Positions 24,362 to 33,601 of a stretch of DNA of 64,000 nt are shown here, in pieces. The stretch lies in NCBI GenBank assembly GCA_021372865.1, contig JAJFTO010000013.1:62001-126000 (forward strand), written 5' to 3'. Within the stretch, counting starts at the first letter, position 1. Every line of letters begins with the position of its first letter. Below the pieces are notes generated by a model. That model saw only the letters and a program-made list of their open reading frames with translations, was not told the DNA's origin and searched no databases. A program made the translations under genes and the position numbers. This DNA comes from Porphyromonadaceae bacterium. Lineage in GTDB: Bacteria; Bacteroidota; Bacteroidia; Bacteroidales; Dysgonomonadaceae.

Positions 24362-27298
24362 GTGAGAAGATTTATATTTTTAATGGTGTTGATATGTGTT
24401 GTGACTGTAACACAAACAGCACGTGCAACATATCAGGTAAGCCTCAACGGAAACTGGCAAATCGCTTTCGACGAACACAACGAAGGGAAAAAGAGGCACT
24501 GGGAGAACGATTCCGTTCTGTCTAAACAGAGGTCGGAGTCAATTGACATTCCCTCTTCGTGGGAAAATATCCGTGCCAATTACGAGGGTGTGGCATGGTT
24601 TCGCAAGCAGTTTGATGTGCCTTCTGCATGGCAGGGCAAGTCAGTGCGTCTGCACTTCGATGCTGTAAGTTATCTGACTGAGGTGTGGCTTAACGGCGAG
24701 ATAGTCGGTTACCACGAAGGGGGTTATGATCCCTTCGAACTCACGATTGACAACATTGCCCGGTTCGGCGGGACAAACACACTTATCTTGCGTGTTATAA
24801 GTCCTATCGTACTCTCTGATGATCTCTACATCGACGGGATGACCAAATGGGAAGCGCCTCACTGGCGCGGCGCACTGATAGCCGGGATATGGCAGGATGC
24901 ATATTTAAAAGTCACCGAAAAAACATACATCGAGGACCTGTTCGTTGAGACTTCTCTCGACGGTAAAACCAAACTCAACCTCACAGTTAACAATGCCCTG
25001 GATAAAACATTCGATGGAAACATCGCCTGTTCGATCCGCGAATGGAGTAAAGAGGGAGACAAGGTTGTTCTCTGGAAAAAGATCGAAAAAAGTTCCATTC
25101 AGCCTGGAAACAATATTTTCACGGTGGATGCCACAATTCAGAACCCCAAATTATGGTCGCCGGAAGTACCCAATCTCTATGAAGCCATAGTAACCATCAA
25201 TGGGGAGGATGCGTACACTGTTCGTTTCGGTGTCCGCGAATTTACACTTACCAAAGAAGGGTTTCTTTTCAATGGGAAAAAATTCTACATGAAGGCGGGT
25301 TTCTGGGAGGGATTGTACCCAGTGGGACTGGCCGTACCCGACAGCCCCGAGATGCTGCAAAAGGAAATTGAACTGGCCAAGAAAGCCAATTTCAACACAC
25401 TGCGCCCGTGGCGAAAGCCTCCCGCACCCTGGCTTCTGGACATGGCAGATGAGATGGGTATCCTCATTATTGGCGCTCCTGCACTTGAGTGTATGAATGA
25501 GAAACCGGCCATAGCGGGACAATTAAACAGACGTGTATTTCACGAAATTGAGGCAATGGTGAGTCGCGACCGCAATCATCCTTCTGTTGTAATGTGGGAA
25601 CTTTTCAACGAAGTAAAACGAGACGCTATCGGGCGACTGAAACATGAATCGAGTTTACGTGCCCGCGCCATGGACCCTACCCGTCTTATCATCGATGAGT
25701 CGGGTGGTTGGTCGGGCGGATGTAAGGCATATCTGCCTTATAGTCGTGAGTATATACCATTCAATGAGATTCATAGCTATCAAAAGGCCCCGCTCAGGGA
25801 GTCTGTATATACCCTCTACCGGAAACTTGCCGATGGCAGTGAAAAGGCCTCGGGATGGAGTATACTTAAGCCGGGAGCAGTCAGCATCATCTCAGAAGTA
25901 GGCTATGGTTCCTTCTCTGACCTTGAGGCTGATATGCGTTCTTTTCGCGAAAAGGGTAATCCCCTGGCACCTACTTACACCTCACATGAGAAGCTTTACG
26001 AAAGTATGAAAAAGGTGATGAGTGAGATTGGGCTCAATGATATCTTCGGAGACCTATCTAAGATGGGACTTGCTTCGCAGGCAGTCCAGAGCGAGGGAAA
26101 CAAGCTGATGATAGAGGCGTTGCGCCTCAATCCGCACATAAGCGGCTATTGCATCCATGCTTATACCGATGGCGACTGGGTGATCGGTGCAGGGGTACTC
26201 GATATCTGGCGCAATCCCAAGCTTCAGTATGAGATGCTCAAACAGGTAAACGCTCCGTTGTATGTATCGGCACGCGTCGAGCCTGCCAATATCTATGCCG
26301 GATCGGAGGTGAAGATTAAATCGGGTGTGGTGAGCGAACTGGAACATACTACGCACGGTATTTTAAAAGCAACTCTCTCGACCATCCGCGGAAAAAAAAT
26401 CTGGTCGAAGAGTATTCCGGTTAATCCGCCCTGGGGTGTAACCATGGCGCTGGACGAGAAAGTGATCATCCCGGAAAACGTGACAGGTGAGTGCATACTG
26501 ACTATAATATTTAGTGATGGTAAGAAAGAACTGGCACGTAACACTTTTACATGTCATTCTTTTGCCCCTGTTAAAAAAAATGAAGTCAAATCGCCAAAAA
26601 AAATGGTTGTTTTTGATATTGACTCCCCGAAAGGTAATGGTAAGTTCAGGACGTGGCTCGATAAACGGGGGGTTGCCTACACCGGGAACATACCGGCAGA
26701 GGTGAACAACGACAATCTGGTCATCTTCACTACTGTTGAAAACCCCAACAAGGAAGAACTGGGTCTTTATCGCGATATTTTCGACCGTGTGAAACAAGGT
26801 GCCACACTGGTGATGCTCAATCCGCCGCTTAAGAAGAGTCAATACAAATTGGCCGATCCGCCGAAAGTTGATCACATCACGACCAATAACCTTTTCTACA
26901 CTGAGAAGATATTTCCTTTTGATTTGGTTGAGCGTGCGGCAAAAGGTAACTGGGTACCCAACAATCATGCAGTTGCACCCTCACATCCCTATTTCGCAGG
27001 CTTGCCTTCAAAGTGTTTCATGGGACAGCTTTATGCCAATGTCGCCCCATTGCGTACGATGATGGGACTTAAACAAAAACCGGTCGTCAGCTCGGTAAGT
27101 TTCACAATCGACCGTAGCTATCTGGGTATTAAGGAAGCCTGGTGGGGTTCAGACCTGACACGTGTACCTTATGGCAAGGGAGCCGTCATACTTTCAACGC
27201 TTTTACTAATACCCAACCTCGATTCGGATCCTGTGGCGGATATAATCATGAAGAACATGATCAACAACACCATGAACGATGTATATGTCAATATTTGA
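24362..27298 (+). CDS. Glycoside hydrolase family 2 protein (beta-glucuronidase/galactosidase-like)
   Basis: A 978-residue secreted enzyme. It has a signal peptide, then a jelly-roll sugar-binding domain (SLNGNWQIAFDEHNEG, PSSWENIRANYEGVAWFRKQF, EVWLNGEIVGYHEGGYDPF), an immunoglobulin-like domain and a TIM barrel. The acid/base is Glu417 in WELFNEVKRD and the likely nucleophile Glu512 in ISEVGYG. About 270 extra residues follow the barrel and end in a glutamine-amidotransferase-like fold seen in large GH2 proteins. It starts with GTG, 5 bases after the sulfatase stop. Glucuronidase and galactosidase activities are equally possible. Confidence 0.88.
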   Translation: MRRFIFLMVLICVVTVTQTARATYQVSLNGNWQIAFDEHNEGKKRHWENDSVLSKQRSESIDIPSSWENIRANYEGVAWFRKQFDVPSAWQGKSVRLHFDAVSYLTEVWLNGEIVGYHEGGYDPFELTIDNIARFGGTNTLILRVISPIVLSDDLYIDGMTKWEAPHWRGALIAGIWQDAYLKVTEKTYIEDLFVETSLDGKTKLNLTVNNALDKTFDGNIACSIREWSKEGDKVVLWKKIEKSSIQPGNNIFTVDATIQNPKLWSPEVPNLYEAIVTINGEDAYTVRFGVREFTLTKEGFLFNGKKFYMKAGFWEGLYPVGLAVPDSPEMLQKEIELAKKANFNTLRPWRKPPAPWLLDMADEMGILIIGAPALECMNEKPAIAGQLNRRVFHEIEAMVSRDRNHPSVVMWELFNEVKRDAIGRLKHESSLRARAMDPTRLIIDESGGWSGGCKAYLPYSREYIPFNEIHSYQKAPLRESVYTLYRKLADGSEKASGWSILKPGAVSIISEVGYGSFSDLEADMRSFREKGNPLAPTYTSHEKLYESMKKVMSEIGLNDIFGDLSKMGLASQAVQSEGNKLMIEALRLNPHISGYCIHAYTDGDWVIGAGVLDIWRNPKLQYEMLKQVNAPLYVSARVEPANIYAGSEVKIKSGVVSELEHTTHGILKATLSTIRGKKIWSKSIPVNPPWGVTMALDEKVIIPENVTGECILTIIFSDGKKELARNTFTCHSFAPVKKNEVKSPKKMVVFDIDSPKGNGKFRTWLDKRGVAYTGNIPAEVNNDNLVIFTTVENPNKEELGLYRDIFDRVKQGATLVMLNPPLKKSQYKLADPPKVDHITTNNLFYTEKIFPFDLVERAAKGNWVPNNHAVAPSHPYFAGLPSKCFMGQLYANVAPLRTMMGLKQKPVVSSVSFTIDRSYLGIKEAWWGSDLTRVPYGKGAVILSTLLLIPNLDSDPVADIIMKNMINNTMNDVYVNI

Positions 27299-27310
27299 AG
27301 AATAATACAA

Positions 27311-29470
27311 ATGGAGAAATGTAAATTTAGCCTGTTTATAATAATCATCTTGTGTTTCTCACAGTTAAGTGCACAGGAAATACTTCCGGTTTTTGAAAAG
27401 AAGAAAGAAGCAGAAATTGGAGCGATGCCATGTAGGTATGAGACTGTAAGCCGTCCTTCTGTTATGATTACGGGGGAACAGATATCACTGGTGAAAAAAG
27501 AAATTGCCCAAAAAGGATCAGAAAAAAGAAAAATTTATCTTCAATATATAAAAGCAAATGCTGATTTTTGGCTTGACCGACCCGTTGAAGTTCCTGAAAC
27601 AGGTGGTTGGATGCATGACTTCTATTGTTCCGATGGAACAAAATTGGATATACCGGATGATAAAATTTTTAATGACGAAATTCCCAGCAGATGCTCCGTT
27701 TGCGGCAAGACCTACCTGAACGAAAAAATTCTTGCTGCGAGAAGAGCTTTGAGACACTACTGGAATTGTGGCGTGACACGCGACATGGCTCTGGTTTACA
27801 GCATGGAGGGTGAAGAAAAATATGCAGAGAAAGCGGCTGAAATATTGAAAGCCTACGCCGATGCATACCCAAAACAGACTACTATTTTACGACAAACATT
27901 GGATGAAGCAGTCGTTTTGATACCTTTGGCAGAGAGTTACGATCTTATTTATGATTATTTGACAGAGAAAGAGAGACTTTATATTCGTGACAATTTATTT
28001 TGGCCTGCAGCAGAGAAATTAACCAAATCGAGACTTACGGGGAACTGGGGATCGTGGCATCTGTCCGCCATCGGAGTAATTGGTTATGCTACCCGACATC
28101 AACGTTTCATCGAGTATGCTACAAAGGCATTCAAGGACCAGATGGCCGACCAGCTTGGCTATGACGGGCTGTGGCCGGAATCGGTTCACACCTATCATTT
28201 CTATCCGTTGAGTGGATTTCTTTCTTTCGTAGAAGCAGCCAAAAATCACGGAGATGACCTCTATCTCTGGGAAACCAAAGACGGCAAAGGAATAAAGAAG
28301 ATGCTTACCGCTCCCTTGCGTTATGTTTACCCGGATATGCGTATCGCGGCGATCAATGATGGTTGGTTTGACTCATTTCTTCCACAGGATCAATATACCG
28401 TAGGTTTTCATTATTATCATTTGCCGGAATTTGCCTGGGCTGTTCAAAGTATAAATAAAAGGGGTAAAAGTGGGGTTCCTGGTGATATCCTCGATCCGCA
28501 CTATAGAAACCTGCTTTATGGTGAAAAGTATCCGGGGAAAATAAAAAAAACCACTTTTGAATCAATTAATTTTCCGGTACTGGGAATCGCTATCCTAAGA
28601 CAAGGATCCCAGTTGCCAGAGAATAAAGAAATGATGATGACATACGATTATGGCCCCTTTCTGAGTCATGGTCATCCGGATAAGATGGGGATTACCCTGT
28701 TTGCAAAAGGAAAACTGTTGGTCGGTGATTATGGAACTACCGGATATGGTTCACCTGCGAGTGAATTTCTGAGAAGTACTCCTTCTCATAATACCATCAT
28801 AATTGATGGCAAGAATCATCCCAAAACGGACGATCAGCACCTTACAGCATTTGTCGATAACAAGTTTTTCAAGTTAGCGACTGCCACTACCGATCAGATT
28901 GAACCCGGTGTCAACTGGACCAGAACTGTCATTCTGCTGGACGACTATATCGTATTGCACGATCGGGTAAAGGGAGACAAAAAACACCAATATGATTGGT
29001 TCTTTCATGCGGAAGGGGATTCTCTAATGACAAATGCCACTCCTCAGTTACAAGATTCAGATGAGTTTAACTATTCTTTTCTGACTGAAATAAAAAAATG
29101 GGACTTTCTAAATAAACCCGGATATCTACAATGGGATTGTGGTGAATACGGTTTTGGATTGTGGTTTTCGCAGAATGATTTGGAACAGCGTATTTATTCA
29201 GCTAAAATGCCCACTGGAGAAGGCAAGAAAATGTTGCCTCTGCTAGTTTTAAGGCAAAAAAAGCCAGACGCAGAGTTTATTGCTGTACTGAAACCAATGA
29301 AAGGGAAAAAAGAAAAGAACAATAACGACAGGGTTTCATTTTTACAGGATGTCGACGACCAATGGATCATCCAGATATCGCATGGGAAAAAGAAAGATCA
29401 GATTAATCTGGGAAAAAATGGAATTGTCTATATGAAAAATGGTGAACTCGTTGCACAGCATACTTATTAG
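27311..29470 (+). CDS. Heparinase II/III-like polysaccharide lyase
   Basis: A 719-residue exported protein (signal peptide ending LSAQ). An alpha/alpha-barrel lies in the first 400 residues, with NWGSWHLSAIG and EAVVLIPLAESYDLIYDY. A beta-sandwich follows, with FLSHGHPDKMG and STPSHNTIIIDGKNH, the heparinase II/III signature. Such enzymes cleave uronic-acid-containing polymers by beta-elimination. A small CxxC-containing insert (RCSVCGKTY, residues about 130-140) may bind a metal. It lies 12 bases after the GH2 gene in the same operon. The substrate could be a glycosaminoglycan-like, alginate-like or algal uronate polymer. Confidence 0.87.
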   Translation: MEKCKFSLFIIIILCFSQLSAQEILPVFEKKKEAEIGAMPCRYETVSRPSVMITGEQISLVKKEIAQKGSEKRKIYLQYIKANADFWLDRPVEVPETGGWMHDFYCSDGTKLDIPDDKIFNDEIPSRCSVCGKTYLNEKILAARRALRHYWNCGVTRDMALVYSMEGEEKYAEKAAEILKAYADAYPKQTTILRQTLDEAVVLIPLAESYDLIYDYLTEKERLYIRDNLFWPAAEKLTKSRLTGNWGSWHLSAIGVIGYATRHQRFIEYATKAFKDQMADQLGYDGLWPESVHTYHFYPLSGFLSFVEAAKNHGDDLYLWETKDGKGIKKMLTAPLRYVYPDMRIAAINDGWFDSFLPQDQYTVGFHYYHLPEFAWAVQSINKRGKSGVPGDILDPHYRNLLYGEKYPGKIKKTTFESINFPVLGIAILRQGSQLPENKEMMMTYDYGPFLSHGHPDKMGITLFAKGKLLVGDYGTTGYGSPASEFLRSTPSHNTIIIDGKNHPKTDDQHLTAFVDNKFFKLATATTDQIEPGVNWTRTVILLDDYIVLHDRVKGDKKHQYDWFFHAEGDSLMTNATPQLQDSDEFNYSFLTEIKKWDFLNKPGYLQWDCGEYGFGLWFSQNDLEQRIYSAKMPTGEGKKMLPLLVLRQKKPDAEFIAVLKPMKGKKEKNNNDRVSFLQDVDDQWIIQISHGKKKDQINLGKNGIVYMKNGELVAQHTY

Positions 29471-29508
29471 TCTGTAGAGGTATTTGAATGAAGTTTGTCA
29501 TTGGGTAA

Positions 29509-29712
29509 AATAAAGTATGGGTCGGACTGACCGGCTGTGTGAATGAGGGAGGAGGCGTGGGCTGGATGAAACCAATTGGAGTTAACCCGCAGAAGAAAAC
29601 AATAATTGTAGTCCTCCATGCTGATAAATTCATTAAGCAAAAACAATCAATTTATAAAATTAATGATTACTATGATCCTCAAGACAAAATCGCTACTGCC
29701 AGGCTCATTTAA
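29509..29712 (+). pseudogene. Possible 3' gene remnant upstream of the GH-A-like gene
   Basis: A 68-codon open frame without a proper start (it begins after an in-frame stop) reads like real protein: GWMKPIGVNP, TIIVVLHADKFI and KINDYYDPQDK, ending in TAA. It lies between the lyase and the next hydrolase, where the true gene starts in another frame. I cannot name the family. It resembles the end of a carbohydrate-active gene whose 5' part was deleted. Chance is not excluded at this length. Confidence 0.4.
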
Positions 29713-29725
29713 AGGAAACGGAAAG

Positions 29726-31900
29726 ATGTTGAAACGGGGAATTTCACCATGGGTACGTAATTGTTTTTTTGCATTTGTCTTCCTGTTTTTCATCACAGAA
29801 TCCTTTTCTCAACAATTGAAAACCCTGGTTCCTATTTACATGGATTGGGATGATTCCCAGAAAACAGTGTTTGATTTTTCAGGATATCTCACAGCCCCTG
29901 CAGGAAAGGATGGTTACATTCGTACTAAAGGGGAACATTTTTATAAGCCGGATGGGTCGAGATTCCGATCATGGGGTGTCGATCTTAAGGCTGAGTTTTT
30001 TTTCATGCCGAAAGAGAAGGCAGAAAAGGTTGCCGCAGATTTTGCCAGGTGTGGCTTTACCTGTGTGCGTTTTCACAGTCTTGACGCCTGGCAGCAAGGA
30101 TTTCTATTCTCTAATCCCCAAAACACATTGGAATGGGATGCTGAAAAACTTGACCAGTTCGACTATTTTGTCGCCCAATTAAAAAAACATGGAATTTATT
30201 TTACATTCACACTCAATGCTTACAGGATTTTTCGCAGTGGAGATGGCATTGTGGATTATGACAAAATAGGATTTGGTAAACCAACTTATTATTTCGACGA
30301 GAAAATTCAGGAACGTTGTATCGAATTTTCCCGCAAGTTTCTGACGCACAAAAATCCTTATACTGGTACGGAATATCGAAATGAACCGGCATTGGCGTGG
30401 ATTGAATTGCTGAATGAAAATTCTTTGATAGAAGCATGGCTTTTTGGTCGTGTAGCAGGAGATGATAACAGCACGGCACGCGAAGCATGGAGACCACTGA
30501 CCACATACTATGCGAAAGAACTTCAAGTCATTTGGAACGCCTGGCTTGAAAAAAACGTCTCTCTCATCCAACGTAAGCAATGGGCAACAACATTCAATGC
30601 TCCTGCAGGAGATATTCCCCTGTCCACTCCGGCAAATAGGGCCCAATGTAGCGATGACCATTATCTCGCTGAAGTCCACTTCCTGATGGAGATGGAAGAA
30701 AATTATTTCAAGAAGATGGAAGCATTTTTGCGTAATGAGATAGGTACAAAAACGATGATCATTGGCGATGCTCATCACAATACCGGTACAAGTCCATATC
30801 CTCATACTCTAGCATTTAACGGACACGGCAATTTCATAAATAGTCATGGATACTGGATCATTCCACAGTGGGGTTCACCTACAATTATTCGAAGTGCACC
30901 AATGGTCAATGATCCACTCAATTCAATTATTCCACACTTTGCCCGTACCCCGATGAAAGGAAAACCTTTCACCATTAGTGAAACCAATTCACCTTTTCCT
31001 CAACGTTACGCCGGTGAATATGCACCCATTCTTGTTGCCTATTCATTGTTTCACGACTGGGATGGCATCATTTGGTTTGAATGGGGAAAAGGGCAACTCT
31101 CTTCTTTCACAGGACAGCATGGTGGTCACTCACAAGGCACCGATCCCGTTCGATTCGCCAATCTCATTATTACCGGACAAATATTCCTTCGTCAAGACAT
31201 AGAACCTGCCCGCCAAAATATTGTGCGAACTGTTTCACGAAAAGAGGCGCTGGAGTCGTTGCGCTGGAGTCGTGATGAAAGACCTTTTTTCACCAGGGGA
31301 TTTTCTAAATCGACAGCAATGCAGCATAAGACACAATGGCAACTTGCAGAAGATGGTCAGGCTGTACAACAAACATTTCCGTCTGCAGCGCCGCTCGGCT
31401 TAATCCGCAGTGACACCGAACAACTCATCTGGAAAAATGCCGACCAGGACAAAGGTGTGGTTTCCATCAATGCTCCTTTAACACAGGGATGTGTAGGGTT
31501 TATTGGTGGTAGTACCGAACTGCTGGATGATATTGATATTATGGTGGAAAACGAACATGCTACGGTGCTCATGACTTCTTTAGACGGCAAACCGATTCAC
31601 ACGGCAGAACGCTTACTGCTTGTTACTCACTCTTATTACGAAAGTACGGGTCTGGAGTTTGGAGACGACAAACAAACTATTAAGAGTTTTGGAACATATC
31701 CCTTGCGGATTCTGCCTGTAACCGGAGAGATCCGGTTCAAAAATACAGGCGGAGCAAGAAAGGTGACTGTTACACCTTTAACCGGAATCGGAACATTAAC
31801 CGAAAAATCGTTCAATGCCATAAGCAATCGTACTGACTGGACAATACCTCTCAAAAAAGAAAATACCTCAACATGGTATCTGATTGAAGTAACACGATAA
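29726..31900 (+). CDS. Clan GH-A-like glycoside hydrolase (cellulase-like TIM barrel)
   Basis: A 724-residue secreted protein. The chosen start at 29726 begins a clean signal peptide (NCFFAFVFLFFITESFSQ). Upstream ATGs in the same frame from 29618 give an unlikely long leader. A TIM barrel is indicated by FRSWGVDLKAEFFF, CGFTCVRFHSLDAWQ and LAWIELLNENS. Glu231 would be acid/base and Glu419 in FTISETNSPF the nucleophile, the GH-A layout. C-terminal strands (from about 560) form an extra beta domain. The exact GH family is not clear. It is followed after 14 bases by a sulfatase. Confidence 0.8.
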   Translation: MLKRGISPWVRNCFFAFVFLFFITESFSQQLKTLVPIYMDWDDSQKTVFDFSGYLTAPAGKDGYIRTKGEHFYKPDGSRFRSWGVDLKAEFFFMPKEKAEKVAADFARCGFTCVRFHSLDAWQQGFLFSNPQNTLEWDAEKLDQFDYFVAQLKKHGIYFTFTLNAYRIFRSGDGIVDYDKIGFGKPTYYFDEKIQERCIEFSRKFLTHKNPYTGTEYRNEPALAWIELLNENSLIEAWLFGRVAGDDNSTAREAWRPLTTYYAKELQVIWNAWLEKNVSLIQRKQWATTFNAPAGDIPLSTPANRAQCSDDHYLAEVHFLMEMEENYFKKMEAFLRNEIGTKTMIIGDAHHNTGTSPYPHTLAFNGHGNFINSHGYWIIPQWGSPTIIRSAPMVNDPLNSIIPHFARTPMKGKPFTISETNSPFPQRYAGEYAPILVAYSLFHDWDGIIWFEWGKGQLSSFTGQHGGHSQGTDPVRFANLIITGQIFLRQDIEPARQNIVRTVSRKEALESLRWSRDERPFFTRGFSKSTAMQHKTQWQLAEDGQAVQQTFPSAAPLGLIRSDTEQLIWKNADQDKGVVSINAPLTQGCVGFIGGSTELLDDIDIMVENEHATVLMTSLDGKPIHTAERLLLVTHSYYESTGLEFGDDKQTIKSFGTYPLRILPVTGEIRFKNTGGARKVTVTPLTGIGTLTEKSFNAISNRTDWTIPLKKENTSTWYLIEVTR

Positions 31901-31914
31901 AATAAGTCATAAAT

Positions 31915-33579
31915 ATGATCAATCCAAATCTTTCAAAAATCATCCTCTTTCCTGCTTTAGCGAGCAGCATGATAAATCTTACAACGCATCATGCGGCTGC
32001 TCAAACAAGCGAAGCAGCCAGGCAGGTAAAGCAGGAGAAGATGAACGTTCTTCTGATCATGGTCGACGATATGAAACCAAACCTGGGATGTTACGGCGAC
32101 AGGAATGCTGTTTCGCCAAATATCGATGCTTTGGCGGCACGAGGAACCGTATTCCGTAAAAACTATTGTCAGGTAGCAGTTTCAGGTCCTACCCGAGTGA
32201 GTCTGCTCACAGGGTTGAGGCCCGATAACAATCAGGTTTGGACGATGCCGCGTCCCATGCGCGAGATTTATCCGGATATAATTTCAATGCCTCAGTATTT
32301 CCGCTCGTTGGGATACCAAACTGCAGGTATGGGTAAGATTTTTGATTATCGTAATGTGGATGCTGGCAATGATACACTTTCGTGGTCAATACCGTTCCTT
32401 TCGGAATGGGCCTATTATAACAAAAATACTGAGAGACCGAACGGAGGTTATATGTCGCCTGAAACCAAAATGAGGCAGATAAAAGCCAGACAGGAGGCAG
32501 AGGCACTCGGACTTAAAGACAGACCCTACAGGCAGTACGTAAACAGTCAAGCCAGTCCTTCAACCGAATGTGCAGATGTGCCGGATGATGCTTATATGGA
32601 TGGCGCACTCGCAAAATTAGCCTCTGTTACAATCGGGAAGCTTGCTGTCGAAACAAAGCAGGGACAGCCCTTCTTTCTTGCTGTAGGGTTTCGCAAACCA
32701 CATCTCCCGTTTGTTGCACCCAAGAAATATTGGGATTTGTATGACCGCGAGAAGATGCCTTTGGCAGAGTTCACAGAAAAACCAAAAAACGCGCCGAATG
32801 TGGCTTTTTCAACCTATCTTGAAATACTGGATTATAGTGACATTCCACCGTTGTATACTTTTTCAGATTTCAATAAAAACAGTGGTAATATTTATATCGA
32901 CAAACAGAAGGAGTTGATACACGGGTACTACGCTTGTATCTCGTATACCGACGCACTGATTGGGGAAGTGATCAATGCGCTGAAAAAGAACAATATTGAC
33001 AAAAATACGATTATAATACTTGTCGGTGACCATGGCTGGCACCTTGGCGATCATGGACTTTGGGCAAAAAATACGAACTTTGAACAGGCAACACGTTCGC
33101 TGATGATTATATCCGATCCGCGCATCAAGTCATCTGTAACAGACAATGTTACAGAGTTTATTGATATCTTTCCCACGCTCTGTTCTATGGCTGGTTTGCC
33201 AATGGCGCCGCACATAGACGGGGTCGACCTGACAGAGCTTATGAAAGAACCTTCGAAAGAAGTAAAGGAGGTGGCAGTAAGTCAGTTTAGCCGTGAGCAC
33301 GAAGTAATGGGTTACTCACTCCGCGACACACGTTACCGCTATACAGTGTGGTTCAGCAAAAACTATCGTACCACGTTGCCCTATGACGAGAATTTGGTGG
33401 TGGGGCGTGAACTTTACGATTATTATGCAGACCCCCTGGAAACAGTAAACCAGGTGGACAACAAGAAATACGCTGAAATCCGAAAACAAATGCACGAAAA
33501 GTTGTTGCGTCATATTGACGAAGAAAACAATCTAGCCAATTATCACAACACAAAACGAAAAATACGCAGGATCCTTTAA
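31915..33579 (+). CDS. Serine-type sulfatase, iduronate-2-sulfatase-like
   Basis: A 554-residue exported S1 sulfatase (signal ending AAAQ). NVLLIMVDDMKPNLGCYGD starts the metal site. The maturation motif is SGPTRVSLLTG with Ser90. FRKPHLPFVAPKKYWDLYD and GDHGWHLGDHGLWAKN mirror the sulfatase at 22683, so the two are paralogs of the same iduronate-2-sulfatase-like branch, here with a longer middle insertion. It lies in the same operon as the neighbouring hydrolases, 22 bases before the next gene. Confidence 0.9.
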   Translation: MINPNLSKIILFPALASSMINLTTHHAAAQTSEAARQVKQEKMNVLLIMVDDMKPNLGCYGDRNAVSPNIDALAARGTVFRKNYCQVAVSGPTRVSLLTGLRPDNNQVWTMPRPMREIYPDIISMPQYFRSLGYQTAGMGKIFDYRNVDAGNDTLSWSIPFLSEWAYYNKNTERPNGGYMSPETKMRQIKARQEAEALGLKDRPYRQYVNSQASPSTECADVPDDAYMDGALAKLASVTIGKLAVETKQGQPFFLAVGFRKPHLPFVAPKKYWDLYDREKMPLAEFTEKPKNAPNVAFSTYLEILDYSDIPPLYTFSDFNKNSGNIYIDKQKELIHGYYACISYTDALIGEVINALKKNNIDKNTIIILVGDHGWHLGDHGLWAKNTNFEQATRSLMIISDPRIKSSVTDNVTEFIDIFPTLCSMAGLPMAPHIDGVDLTELMKEPSKEVKEVAVSQFSREHEVMGYSLRDTRYRYTVWFSKNYRTTLPYDENLVVGRELYDYYADPLETVNQVDNKKYAEIRKQMHEKLLRHIDEENNLANYHNTKRKIRRIL

Positions 33580-33601
33580 TAATTCAAAATATAAACTGAT
33601 T

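Noticed and set aside
26363..26968. Long open frame (201 codons) opposite the GH2 gene
   Set aside because: It lies entirely inside the GH2 coding sequence and does not look like a protein of its own. The same holds for 30179-30805 and 59604-60137.
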